From DATHBP01 sp035296085 (GTDB taxonomy: Bacteria; Actinomycetota; Actinomycetes; Propionibacteriales; Nocardioidaceae), in NCBI GenBank assembly GCA_035296085.1, contig DATHBP010000199.1:1-50503 (forward strand): DNA of 50,503 bases. Direction: 5' to 3'. The notes beneath the pieces are model-generated. The model did not search any database and was not told the DNA's origin. It was given only the letters and a program-made list of their open reading frames with translations. Position numbers and translations under genes: made by a program. Of this stretch, positions 17,082-27,751 are shown piece after piece. The stretch's first letter is position 1; each line of letters starts with the position of its first letter.

Positions 17082-18847
17082 GGCGTAGGCGGCGAGGCGA
17101 TGTGGCGGCCCTGGCCCTGTGTTTTGGCGCGGTGCTCACGGGCTGCGCAGGAATCCCCGACAGCGGGCCGGTGCAGCGGGGGTCTCCGGTGACGGCGCAG
17201 CAGGAGCCCGCCCTCATCGAGTTCCGCCCGGACGGGCCGTTGCCCGGTGACTCACCTCAGCAGGTGGTCGAGGGTTTCCTCGCCGCCATGCAGGCCTACC
17301 CGCCCAGCAGCCTCACCGCACGGCGCTTCCTCACCACGCCCGCTAGCGCGAACTGGCGGCCGGAGACTTCGACGTCGATCTACAGCGACCATGTCAGCAA
17401 GGTGGGCGTCGACGGCTCGGTCACGCTGCGAGCCACCATGCTCGCGACGCTGTCGGCGCAGGGAAGCTGGACGTCGGCAGCGTTCGGAGGACAGACGTAC
17501 TCACGCGACATGGGGCTGGTGCGCGTCCGCGGGCAGTGGCGCATCGGCAACCCGCCGGTCGGGTCCTTGGTCTCGCAGTCCTACTTCGAGCGCTACTACC
17601 GGCCGTATTCGCTGTACTTCCTCGCTCGCACCCGCGACGTCGTAGTTCCCGACCTGCGCTACCTGGTCGAGCGGCCGCAGACGCCCACGCTGCTGGTCGA
17701 AGGGCTTCTCGCGGGACCTATCCCGCGGCTGGCGCCGGCCGTCGACACGTTGGTGCCTGCCTCCACCGAGGTCAACGTGTCGGTGCCGGTAAGCCCCGCC
17801 GGGCTTGCCGACGTCGCCCTGAGCCGAGATGTGCTGGCGCTCAGCGGGGAGGACCGCCAGCTGCTGTTGGCCCAGCTGGTGTGGACCCTACGTCAGGTCA
17901 CCGGGATCACCGGGGTCCGGGTCACCGCCGGTGGCGCCGGCCTTGAGATCCCCGGCTCGTCCGGCGTGTCGTCGGTCGACACCCTGCCGGGGTTCGATCC
18001 CGCGGGTTTCGCCGCCACGCGCTCGCTGTTCGGCTTGAGCGGCGACCAGCTCGTCACAGTCAGCGGTTCGCAGGCGACGCCCGTGGAGGGGCTGCTCGGC
18101 TCAGGTGAGCTGCCGGCGACGTCCTTCGCCGTCGACATCCCCGGCCGTCGCGCGGCTGTCGTCTCCGCCGACCGGCGCAGCATCGTCGTGAGTGCGTTCA
18201 CCGCAGGTGCGAGCGACGCCGGGCAGCAAGCCGACGAGTGGTACGCCGCCGCGAAGGGCTCGCGGTTGCTCCAGCCGTCCTGGGACCGTACCGGCCGACT
18301 GTGGGTGGTCGACCAGACCAGCGACGGCGCCCGCATCGTTGTGGTGCGAAACGCCCGCCCCACTATGCTCGTCGTCCCGGGGCTCAGCGGCCGCACCGTA
18401 CGCGCACTGCGGGTCTCGCGCGACGGGACACGGCTGGCTGCCGTGGTTGTGGCAGGCGACCAGGGCCGACTAGTGCTAGCCGAGATCGTTCGTTCGACCG
18501 ACGGCAGCGTGCGGGCGGTGAGCCGACCGCGTCCTGTGGTCAGTCCCGTCCTAAAGCTCGACAACGTCATGGACGTGGGGTGGACGAGCCCCACCAGCCT
18601 CGGGGTCTTGGTCCGGGTCCGAGCCGAGGGCCGGCAACCGTACGTGGTTGCCATGGACGGTTCGTCGGTCACCGCGTCGAGCGCCCTGCCCGATGCCGCC
18701 GCCACTGCCCTCGCCGCCTCGGCCAACGCCGAGGTCCCCGTGGTGGTGAGCACGCGCGACGGGAAGCTGTGGATCCAGCGCACCGACCTGAGCTGGGCCC
18801 GTCTCGCCGGCGGCAGCCCGATCCGGTCCCCCGCTTATGTCGGCTAG
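17078..18847 (+). CDS. lpqB: Lipoprotein LpqB, MtrAB accessory
   Basis: Membrane-anchored lipoprotein that in mycobacteria interacts with the MtrB sensor and affects its activity. The signal peptide has five arginines, a hydrophobic run and the lipobox LTGC with lipidated Cys23, followed by AGIPDSGPVQRGSPV. A GerMN-type domain comes next (residues about 50-290, including VVVPDLRYLVERPQTPTLLV), then a beta-propeller-like half with repeated blades. Length 589 is normal. Operon position after mtrB and the 4-base overlap support the assignment. Confidence 0.95.
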   Translation: MRRRRRGDVAALALCFGAVLTGCAGIPDSGPVQRGSPVTAQQEPALIEFRPDGPLPGDSPQQVVEGFLAAMQAYPPSSLTARRFLTTPASANWRPETSTSIYSDHVSKVGVDGSVTLRATMLATLSAQGSWTSAAFGGQTYSRDMGLVRVRGQWRIGNPPVGSLVSQSYFERYYRPYSLYFLARTRDVVVPDLRYLVERPQTPTLLVEGLLAGPIPRLAPAVDTLVPASTEVNVSVPVSPAGLADVALSRDVLALSGEDRQLLLAQLVWTLRQVTGITGVRVTAGGAGLEIPGSSGVSSVDTLPGFDPAGFAATRSLFGLSGDQLVTVSGSQATPVEGLLGSGELPATSFAVDIPGRRAAVVSADRRSIVVSAFTAGASDAGQQADEWYAAAKGSRLLQPSWDRTGRLWVVDQTSDGARIVVVRNARPTMLVVPGLSGRTVRALRVSRDGTRLAAVVVAGDQGRLVLAEIVRSTDGSVRAVSRPRPVVSPVLKLDNVMDVGWTSPTSLGVLVRVRAEGRQPYVVAMDGSSVTASSALPDAAATALAASANAEVPVVVSTRDGKLWIQRTDLSWARLAGGSPIRSPAYVG

Positions 18848-18902
18848 GCGGTCGTCCACCGCCTGAGCGAGCGCCGCCCGCCAGGCGCGCCAGCCGGCGA
18901 GG

Positions 18903-19622
18903 GTGGCTCCGGTGCGCTGGCAGGAGCTCGTCGACGCAGCGAGCGACCTCGTCCTCGCCAGCAGCTGCGCTGGCTGCCACCGGCCCGGGCGCGCACTCTG
19001 CGAGGGCTGCGCGGAGCTGCTCCGGTCAGGCGCCGTGGTGCGCTGGCCGGAGCCGAGCCCCGCCGGGCTGCCGCCCCCCTACGCGGTGGCCGACTACGCC
19101 GGACCTGTGCGCGCGGTGCTGCTGGCGCACAAGGAGCAGGCTCGCTACCAGCTGGCTCGTCCACTCGGTGAAGCTCTCGCGTCGGCTGTCGCAGCCGGGC
19201 TGCTCGAGACGGGCGAGCCAGCTCGCGACGAGCTCGTGGTGCTGGTCCCACCGCCCTCGGTCGGCGCCGTGGTGCGCCGGCGGGGGCACGACCCGGTGCT
19301 GCGGATGGCACGCCGCGCCGCGACGGTCTTGCGACGCGGCGGTCTGCCTTGCCGCGTGACCCCGGTTCTGCGGACCGTTCGGTCCGTGGCCGATCAGGCG
19401 CAGCTGGGCGCGGCAAGCAGGAGCGAGAACCTCGCGGGCGCCTATCAAGTCCGAAGCCGCCGCCGCGCCGCGTTGTTGCGCGGCCCGGTCGTGGTGGTCG
19501 ACGACGTGATCACCACCGGGGCGACGGCCGCTGAAGCCAGCCGGGCGGTCGTGTCAGCCGGCGGGGCGGTGGTCGCGGTCGCCGTCGTGGCCGCGACCCG
19601 CAGACGTCAGCTGGTCCACTAG
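18903..19622 (+). CDS. ComF-family phosphoribosyltransferase-like protein
   Basis: A cytosolic protein of 239 residues related to ComF, associated in other bacteria with DNA uptake. An N-terminal zinc ribbon has C22, C25, C33 and C36 (CAGCHRPGRALCEGC). The rest is a type I phosphoribosyltransferase domain with the PRPP loop VVVVDDVITTGAT (D200, D201) and the Arg-rich VRRRGHDPVLRMARRAA. The homologue in M. tuberculosis, Rv3242c, sits in the same place. No other competence genes are visible, so DNA uptake is only a family-level guess. GTG 18903 and GTG 18912 are both possible starts. Confidence 0.88.
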   Translation: MAPVRWQELVDAASDLVLASSCAGCHRPGRALCEGCAELLRSGAVVRWPEPSPAGLPPPYAVADYAGPVRAVLLAHKEQARYQLARPLGEALASAVAAGLLETGEPARDELVVLVPPPSVGAVVRRRGHDPVLRMARRAATVLRRGGLPCRVTPVLRTVRSVADQAQLGAASRSENLAGAYQVRSRRRAALLRGPVVVVDDVITTGATAAEASRAVVSAGGAVVAVAVVAATRRRQLVH

Positions 19623-19943
19623 CGTTGACCCATGGTGCCCATCCGGGTCCGTGGTTGCGTCGGTCGGCTCCGCGCTGTGCGGGTGTCCGACTGGCTAGCC
19701 GATGCCAGCCGCAGGCGAAACGGCCCACGTAAGGCGACTTATCGTCGACCGAGCACGGTGCGGTTTAGGAGTAAGTCCTGCCCCGCCGGGAGGCCAGATG
19801 CCTCCCGTCCCCGGGAGAAGGTCAGTAGTGGCGATGCAACTCTTTGTGCTGCGAACGCTTCCGCAGGCGGATGTGGGGACGAAGACCAGGTCGGCCGGGT
19901 GGGCACCTCGCCGTCGGGACCCGTCGAAGCAAGGAGAGCCTGA
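19623..19943 (+). other. 321-base gap before hpf; possible structured leader or small ORF
   Basis: The only gap over 300 bases. It begins with TAGCGT (19620-19625, formed by the comF stop) followed by 6 bases and an ATG at 19632. That ATG opens a 103-codon frame ending exactly before the hpf GTG. The predicted product is Arg/Ser-rich with no recognisable motif, so coding is doubtful. A strong hairpin, CGGGAGGC / GCCTCCCG with loop CAGAT, lies at 19787-19807. The hpf ribosome site AAGGAG is at 19931-19936. A long structured 5' leader of hpf is the simplest reading. Confidence 0.35.
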
Positions 19944-20552
19944 GTGGACGTCGTGGTCAAGGGTCGGCACGTCGATGTGTCGGATCGGTTCCGGGAACAC
20001 GCGGAAGAAAAGCTGTCGCGCTTGGAGAAGTACGACCAACGGCTGATGCGCGTCGAGGTGCAGGTCTCCGAGGAGCGCAACCCCCGGCTTGCCGCTCAGT
20101 CGCACCGAGTCGAGCTCACGTTGCGTTCGAAGGGCCCGGCGATCCGAGCCGAGGCGGCGGCCGAGGACAAGATGGCAGCCCTCGACCTCGCCCTGGAACG
20201 CCTGCAGGCCCAGCTTCGCAAGGCCGCCGACCGCCGGCGGGTCCACCACGGCACACGACGTCCGGCGGCGCTGGCCGAGGTGCTTCCGGTCGAGGTCGAC
20301 GGCCGCGTCAACGACGCGTCAACCGGCGTCGAGCCTGCCCCGGAGCAGAGCACCGATGCGGATGCCGAGCGTCCACTGGTCGTTCGAGAGAAGACCCACC
20401 AGGCGTCGCCCATGAGCATCGACCAGGCGCTCTACGAGATGGAGCTGGTGGGCCACGACTTCTACCTGTTCCATGACGCGGCGAGTGACCAGCCGGCAGT
20501 GGTCTACCGCCGGCACGGCTATGACTACGGCGTGATCCGCCTCGAGCGCTGA
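19944..20552 (+). CDS. hpf: Ribosome hibernation promoting factor, long form
   Basis: Binds the decoding region of the 30S subunit and dimerises ribosomes into inactive 100S particles under stress. Residues 1-105 form the S30AE domain (VVVKGRHVDVSDRFREHAEEK, split strands and two basic helices). A variable linker (to about 150) is followed by the dimerisation domain MSIDQALYEMELVGHDFYLF and the closing VVYRRHGYDYGVIRLE. The 202 residues and both domains define the long type, as in Rv3241c. The GTG start has AAGGAG 7 bases upstream. Confidence 0.95.
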   Translation: MDVVVKGRHVDVSDRFREHAEEKLSRLEKYDQRLMRVEVQVSEERNPRLAAQSHRVELTLRSKGPAIRAEAAAEDKMAALDLALERLQAQLRKAADRRRVHHGTRRPAALAEVLPVEVDGRVNDASTGVEPAPEQSTDADAERPLVVREKTHQASPMSIDQALYEMELVGHDFYLFHDAASDQPAVVYRRHGYDYGVIRLER

Positions 20553-20561
20553 CGAGCCCGC

Positions 20562-21797
20562 GTGGCTACATCCCGACGCGCGCTCGAGCGGTTGTCGCTC
20601 GGGCAGGCACGACGCGTTGCCTTGGCGGCACAGGGGTTCGGGAGTCGGCGACCGGTGGCGCCGCCCGGAGCGCGCGCGTTGGGCCGGGTCATCGACCAGG
20701 TGGCGCTGTTTCAGATCGACTCCGTCAACGTGCTCGCACGCGCGCAGTACGTCCCCGCGTTCAGCCGGCTCGGTCCGTACGACCCGGCTCTGCTCGACCG
20801 CGCATACGGGCGCGCCCCACGGCGAATGTTCGAGTACTGGGCGCACGAGGCGTCGTTGGTCAAGGTTGACCTGCAGCCTGCGCTCCGGTTTCGGATGGCC
20901 CGAGCGGAGCGGCACGCGTGGGGTGGCATGCGTCGACTGGCCACGGAGCACCCGGGCCTCGTTCGGTGGGTACGCGAGGAGGTTGCGCAGCGTGGACCGC
21001 TGACCGCCCGAGCTCTCAGCGCCGACATCTCCGGACCCCGCCTAAAGGATGGGTGGGGCTGGAACTGGTCGGATGTGAAGACAGCGCTGGAGTGGCTGTT
21101 CTTTCGCGGCGAGGTCACCTCGGCGCGCCGCAACTCCGCCTTCGAACGCATCTACGACCTCCCGGAGCGGGTGCTCCCGGCGTCGGTGCTCGCGCTGCCC
21201 ACTCCGAGTGACTCGGCAGCGATCCGCACGTTGGTCGAGGTCGCCGCCCGGGCCCACGGCATCGCCACCGAGCGGTGCCTGCGCGACTACTTCCGCCTGG
21301 AGCCGGCAGAGACGCGTACGGCGATCGCCGATCTCGTGGAGGCGGCTGAGCTGGCACCTGTCCAGGTGCGAGGCTGGAACCGCCCGGCCTACCTGCACCG
21401 GGACGCTCGGGTGCCCCGTGCGGTGAGCGCCCGAGCTCTACTCAGCCCGTTCGACTCACTGGTCTTCGAGCGGGCGCGGATCGAGGCGCTGTTCGGCTTT
21501 CGCTATCGGATCGAGATCTACGTGCCGGCGTCGCAGCGGGTCCACGGCTACTACGTGCTGCCGTTCCTACTCGGTGACCGGCTGGTGGCGCGGGTAGACC
21601 TCAAAGCCGACCGGGTGGCGGGTCTGCTGCTCGTACGCGCCGCTCACGGCGAGGAGGGGGCGCCACCTGCCACGGCGGCGGAGCTGGCGTCCGAGCTGGT
21701 CTCGATGGCGCTATGGCTCGGGCTCAGCGATGTCCGTGTCGAGCCTCGCGGCGACCTAGCCCCCGACCTGTCCGACGAGATAGCGGTCCAGCGCTGA
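20562..21797 (+). CDS. Winged-helix DNA glycosylase, AlkX/YcaQ family
   Basis: A protein of 411 residues from the HTH_42 family; characterised members unhook DNA interstrand crosslinks or excise bulky alkylated bases. ALFQIDSVNVLARAQYVP carries the Q-x-D signature of the active-site region. Tandem winged-helix folds follow, with RMFEYWAHEASLV, ALEWLFFRGEVTSARR and the C-terminal LLSPFDSLVFERARIEALFGF. Substrate range cannot be read from sequence. GTG 20562 begins 9 bases after hpf. Its position between hpf and secA is conserved in several actinobacteria as far as I recall, but I would not rely on that. Confidence 0.82.
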   Translation: MATSRRALERLSLGQARRVALAAQGFGSRRPVAPPGARALGRVIDQVALFQIDSVNVLARAQYVPAFSRLGPYDPALLDRAYGRAPRRMFEYWAHEASLVKVDLQPALRFRMARAERHAWGGMRRLATEHPGLVRWVREEVAQRGPLTARALSADISGPRLKDGWGWNWSDVKTALEWLFFRGEVTSARRNSAFERIYDLPERVLPASVLALPTPSDSAAIRTLVEVAARAHGIATERCLRDYFRLEPAETRTAIADLVEAAELAPVQVRGWNRPAYLHRDARVPRAVSARALLSPFDSLVFERARIEALFGFRYRIEIYVPASQRVHGYYVLPFLLGDRLVARVDLKADRVAGLLLVRAAHGEEGAPPATAAELASELVSMALWLGLSDVRVEPRGDLAPDLSDEIAVQR

Positions 21798-21814
21798 GGC
21801 CGTCCGTCGTCGCC

Positions 21815-21820
21815 TACGAT
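21815..21820 (+). promoter_or_regulatory. Possible secA -10 TACGAT
   Basis: TACGAT lies in the 114-base gap before secA, implying a leader of about 85 bases. The ribosome site AGGAG is near 21900. Confidence 0.3.
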
Positions 21821-21911
21821 GGCCAGTGCTGTGGTGGCCGCTACCGCCCGGTCGCACCGCCCCGGCTGTCGGTCCCGATAGTCGACGCCTAGCAACCAGG
21901 AGTCCGAGCTC

Positions 21912-24758
<2,847 letters not shown>

Positions 24759-24761
24759 GGC

Positions 24762-25328
24762 TCAGGCGAGCTCCAGCGCGGTGCACAGCCACCGATCACG
24801 GACGACCTCGAGTCGGGCGGCGACTGCCCTCGACCGCGCGCCGTGCCTGATGTGCACGGCAACCTCGGCCACGCCGTCGAGGGGCTGGCAGATGTGCACC
24901 GAGCGCACCTGAGGGCGGTTGACCCTGCTCCGGGTGGATGCGGTGCTGGTGACGCCGAGGATACGCACTCGACGGCTCACGTCCAGGTAGACCTCGTGGT
25001 CGGTCCAGCGGATGAGCTGCGTCACCGGGCGGTCGCCGCCGATGACCTCGGCGACGGCCTGCACGAAACGCGCCGCCCAGTCCCGCACGTCGGGGAGCCC
25101 CGCCGGCGTCGAGCACCGTGACCGACCGCCCGGCAGCACGGCAAGAGCCGGCGCCGCGGGGACAGCCGGAACCCCAGATGACAGCCGGAAGTCCAGTGCC
25201 AGGGCGCCCTGTGCATAGGTCGGGCCGGGTGCCTTGGTAGTACGGAACTCGTCGTCGCGTCCGCCGGCTGCGTAGAGCCGCCGGATCTGCACCGGTTGCC
25301 GGGAGTCGAAGCTCGGAGCAGATGTCAT
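24762..25328 (-). CDS. Rv3235-family protein
   Basis: A protein of 188 residues, conserved next to secA in actinobacteria but without known function. The C-terminal two-thirds is the conserved part: DWAARFVQAVAEVIGGDRP, LIRWTDHEVYLDVSRR, RPQVRSVHICQP and VAEVAVHIRHGARSRAVAAR, a beta-rich domain. The N-terminal third is Pro/Ala-rich. There is no signal peptide. The ATG at 25328 overlaps the LysM-gene stop by ATGA, so the pair is coupled. It ends 3 bases from the secA stop on the other strand. Confidence 0.72.
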   Translation of the reverse strand: MTSAPSFDSRQPVQIRRLYAAGGRDDEFRTTKAPGPTYAQGALALDFRLSSGVPAVPAAPALAVLPGGRSRCSTPAGLPDVRDWAARFVQAVAEVIGGDRPVTQLIRWTDHEVYLDVSRRVRILGVTSTASTRSRVNRPQVRSVHICQPLDGVAEVAVHIRHGARSRAVAARLEVVRDRWLCTALELA

Positions 25329-26008
25329 CGTTGCCTCCAGGGGAGAGGGATGTGCGGTGGCCACAGCACCGTGCCGGGCAGAATGTGGTCTGCGTCGGGG
25401 CCGATCGCTCGCCGGTTGGCGCGGTACCACGCCGGCCATGCAGCGGCGGTCGCCGCCGCGTCGGCACGGCGTCCGAGCTGCGCGGCGGCAATGCCCCACA
25501 GCGAGTCGCCCAGGCGTACGACGACCGGCTCTTGGGAACCGCAGCCAGCGGCCGGCCGGTCCGGGTAGGGCAGCCCGTCGAGGCGGGCTGAAGGTTGCCG
25601 GTCGTCCTGCGCGGTCAGGGTCGCTAACCCGGTCTCGGCGGCTGGCCGCCCAGCCACCGGGGCAGCGGTGATCTCGGCACCGGCCGGTCCGGCCAGGTTC
25701 ACCGCCGCCACCGCCGTACCCAGTGCGCTCACCACAGCGCGTCGCCACCAGCCGGGCACCAGGTAGCGGGTCGCCTGCGCGACAACCTGGGCGCCCCCCG
25801 ATCGACCGGCCGCCACCACCGCGAGGACTGCCCCCACGCTGAGCCACGCGTGCAGCACCGCTCCGACGAGCGACAGGGCAGCGATCAGAAGCTCGGTGAA
25901 ACCCGCAGTCGCTGCCGCCGAACCGAAGGTGGCGGGGGTTGACCACGGCGAAGCCCAGATGAGGGCAACCCCGGATGCGGCCCACACTGGCAGCCCTAGG
26001 AGATACAT
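25325..26008 (-). CDS. LysM-domain membrane protein
   Basis: A 227-residue membrane protein with hydrophobic segments near residues 1-20, 34-66 and 85-110, followed by an extracytoplasmic LysM module. The LysM region begins VVVRLGDSLWGIAAAQLGRR and ends IGPDADHILPGTVLWPP, the usual LysM sequence with a longer internal loop (AAATAAAWPAWYRANR). LysM domains bind peptidoglycan, so the protein probably tethers the membrane to the wall. Coupling to the Rv3235-family gene suggests a shared envelope task. The ATG at 26008 has GGAAG upstream. Confidence 0.8.
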   Translation of the reverse strand: MYLLGLPVWAASGVALIWASPWSTPATFGSAAATAGFTELLIAALSLVGAVLHAWLSVGAVLAVVAAGRSGGAQVVAQATRYLVPGWWRRAVVSALGTAVAAVNLAGPAGAEITAAPVAGRPAAETGLATLTAQDDRQPSARLDGLPYPDRPAAGCGSQEPVVVRLGDSLWGIAAAQLGRRADAAATAAAWPAWYRANRRAIGPDADHILPGTVLWPPHIPLPWRQR

Positions 26009-26159
26009 TGCGCTTCCGTTCGTTTAACTGTGTTTACGTGTGTATACCTTGCACGAGCGCTACTAGCAACCCGGAGGTGGGGTTCCTGTGGAGACGTCGC
26101 GCCCAGTCGATGCCTCCCCGCCGCTCGGCTGCGGTCGAGGGTTGGTCTAGCGTCCGGAT
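26009..26159. promoter_or_regulatory. AT-rich divergent promoter region with a TCCTGTGGA copy
   Basis: The LysM-proximal half is unusually AT-rich for this chromosome, with TTTAACTGTGTTTACGTGTG at 26032-26051 and GTATAC at 26042-26047. TCCTGTGGA is at 26084-26092. TAGCGT at 26148-26153 lies 6 bases before the ATG at 26160 and is a probable leaderless -10. Confidence 0.4.
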
Positions 26160-26717
26160 ATGCGCTGGGACGAGCTGTTCGCGGACCTCGAGCTCCAGCT
26201 CGCCGCGACCGACGAGGCCGAACGCGACACCGAGGTGGCCGAGCGAACCCGCATCGAAGACAGCGCGATCAGCTGGCGCCAGCGGCTTCGTGCCCACGTG
26301 GGCGAGGACCTCGAGGTCGAGGTTCGCTCGCTCGGGCGGCTCCATGGATCGTTGGCGCGTGTAGGAGCCGACTTCACGCTCATCACCGCGCAGGGGAAAG
26401 GGTTCCTTGTCCCGTTAGCCGCCGTTGTCGCGGTCCGCGGTCTAGGAAACGCGGCGGACACGACCCCGGCGGGTGCGGCGTCTCGGCTCGGCCTCAGCTC
26501 GGCACTGCGAACGCTGGCTCGAAGACGTGCCGTTGTGACGGTCTACCGGGTAGACGGCCACGCGCTGACGGGCACGCCCGCGCGGGTGGGCAGCGACTAC
26601 GTAGAGCTTGCCGTCCACGCGGTCGAGGACGGACCGCGGCAGGGGGCGGTCAGCTCACGACGAGTCGTCCCGTTCCCCGCCGTCGTCGCCGTGCGGCTCG
26701 CCGACGGCTGGCCGTGA
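26160..26717 (+). CDS. Unrecognised conserved-looking protein with duplicated small beta domain
   Basis: I do not recognise a named family. The 185-residue protein begins with an acidic coiled region (MRWDELFADLELQLAATDEA, continuing EAERDTEVAERTRIE). Two similar segments follow. Residues about 60-95 read GRLHGSLARVGADFTLITAQG and then FLVPLAAVVAVRGL; residues about 135-182 read GHALTGTPARVGSDYVELAV and then RVVPFPAVVAVRLA. The repeat G.....ARVG.D......P..AVVAVR suggests a duplicated small beta-barrel, possibly Sm/SH3-like. No signal peptide or membrane helix. TAGCGT 6 bases before the ATG indicates a leaderless transcript. It is convergent with the HTH gene, 4 bases apart. Confidence 0.65.
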   Translation: MRWDELFADLELQLAATDEAERDTEVAERTRIEDSAISWRQRLRAHVGEDLEVEVRSLGRLHGSLARVGADFTLITAQGKGFLVPLAAVVAVRGLGNAADTTPAGAASRLGLSSALRTLARRRAVVTVYRVDGHALTGTPARVGSDYVELAVHAVEDGPRQGAVSSRRVVPFPAVVAVRLADGWP

Positions 26718-26721
26718 CGCT

Positions 26722-26979
26722 TCATCTGCGGGTGGGAGCGTCGTCCTCGTCCTCCGCTCCGAACGGATGGCTTGTGATGAACTCGGAGGTCTCGTCGTAG
26801 GAGCGCTCGATGTATGCGTCGAGCTGGCTCTCCTCGACGCGCCACTGGCCCCGCCCGCCGATCTTGATCGCCTTGAGGTCGCCGCGGCGGACGAGGGCGT
26901 AGACCTGTGCGGCCGAGATGTTCAAGATCTCCGCGACATCGGCGAGCTGGAGGAACCGGGTGCGGTCGCCAGGTGCCAT
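26722..26979 (-). CDS. Excisionase-type (BldC/MerR-like) helix-turn-helix regulator
   Basis: A small DNA-binding protein of 85 residues. FLQLADVAEILNISAAQVYA at 9-28 is the helix-turn-helix, and RRGDLKAIKIGGRGQWRVEE with the following Ser-Gln-Leu is the wing and second helix of the HTH_17/excisionase fold. The C-terminus (SYDETSEFITSHPFG and an acidic tail) is typical of chromosomal actinobacterial regulators in this group rather than phage excisionases, and no integrase is nearby. ATG 26979 is the best start; a longer frame upstream lacks domain content. It is divergent from the cpaB-like gene, and the 112-base gap holds tandem TCCTGTGGA-like repeats, which it may bind. Confidence 0.82.
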   Translation of the reverse strand: MAPGDRTRFLQLADVAEILNISAAQVYALVRRGDLKAIKIGGRGQWRVEESQLDAYIERSYDETSEFITSHPFGAEDEDDAPTRR

Positions 26980-27026
26980 GGGGGTCAGTGTGGCAGAAGG
27001 GACATCCGGCGGACCGACTTCCGCCG

Positions 27027-27049
27027 GTCCTGTGGACGTCCCTGTGGAC
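27027..27049. repeat. Tandem GTCC(C)TGTGGAC repeats upstream of cpaB
   Basis: GTCCTGTGGAC at 27027-27037 is followed directly by GTCCCTGTGGAC at 27038-27049, a direct repeat with a 12-base period. The core TCCTGTGGA also occurs at 26084, and in both orientations before cpaF. A regulator-binding site is likely; DnaA-box similarity (TGTGGA half) is an alternative. Confidence 0.55.
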
Positions 27050-27091
27050 GGCGCTGGAGGTCGGCTCTGCAGCCATCGGCACAATGTGGCC

Positions 27092-27751
27092 GTGACGCAG
27101 CCGGGGACAGGTGAGCACACCGACTCGCCATGGGCTCGACGCCTATCGCCGGCGCGATGGCGCGATCCCCGACTGGTGCTGGGGCTGGTGCTCGTCGCCG
27201 TCTGCGCGGTCGTCGGTGCTCGATTACTCGCGGGCGCTGACGACTACGCCCTGGTGTGGTCCGCCACTCGAGAGCTGTCCGCCGGCTCCCGGCTGGACTC
27301 AGAGGCGGTTCAGCCCCATCCCATCCGTTTTCGCAGCCAGGAAGACGCCGATCGCTATCTCAGCACCGACCAGTCGCTGATCGGCGCCGTCTTGTCCCGA
27401 CCGCTCGGCGCCGGTGAGCTCATCCCCAGCTCCGCGATAGCGACAGCGGGCGGTAACCGCGTCGATGAGCTGCCACTCGGCGTTGCAGCGGGGGCGGTGC
27501 CAGCCGGCCTTCGACAAGGTGACCGGGTCGACGTCTGGGTGGTTCCGGCCGGACCCGACGATCGGCGCACGACAGCCAGCCGCGTGCTGAGCTCCGTACT
27601 CGTCGTCTCCGCAGGGGCCGGACAAGCCGGTATCGGCAGCACCGGTCTTCGCACGGTTGTGGTGGGCGTCGATCATGACGACCGCCAGCTCTCCTCCGTG
27701 CTTCCCGCTCTCACCGGCGGAGACGTCGTCCTCGTCCGGCTGGGAGCGTGA
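27092..27751 (+). CDS. cpaB: SAF-domain CpaB/RcpC-like Tad pilus protein
   Basis: A 219-residue protein with a short cytoplasmic N-terminus, one membrane helix (LVLGLVLVAVCAVVGARLL) and an extracytoplasmic SAF domain beginning TRELSAGSRLDSEAVQPHPI. A second beta-rich part follows (GLRQGDRVDVWVVPAG, GGDVVLVRLGA). This layout matches CpaB/RcpC of Tad pilus and Flp assembly systems. GTG 27092 has CACAAT 6 bases upstream; GTG 27086 is an alternative. It overlaps the cpaE-like gene by GTGA. The rest of the Tad system is 12 kb away. Confidence 0.78.
   Translation: MTQPGTGEHTDSPWARRLSPARWRDPRLVLGLVLVAVCAVVGARLLAGADDYALVWSATRELSAGSRLDSEAVQPHPIRFRSQEDADRYLSTDQSLIGAVLSRPLGAGELIPSSAIATAGGNRVDELPLGVAAGAVPAGLRQGDRVDVWVVPAGPDDRRTTASRVLSSVLVVSAGAGQAGIGSTGLRTVVVGVDHDDRQLSSVLPALTGGDVVLVRLGA

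Noticed and set aside
26722..26979. Phage excisionase and integrated element
   Set aside because: The HTH resembles excisionases, but no integrase, attachment repeats or phage genes are nearby; it fits chromosomal BldC-like regulators better.
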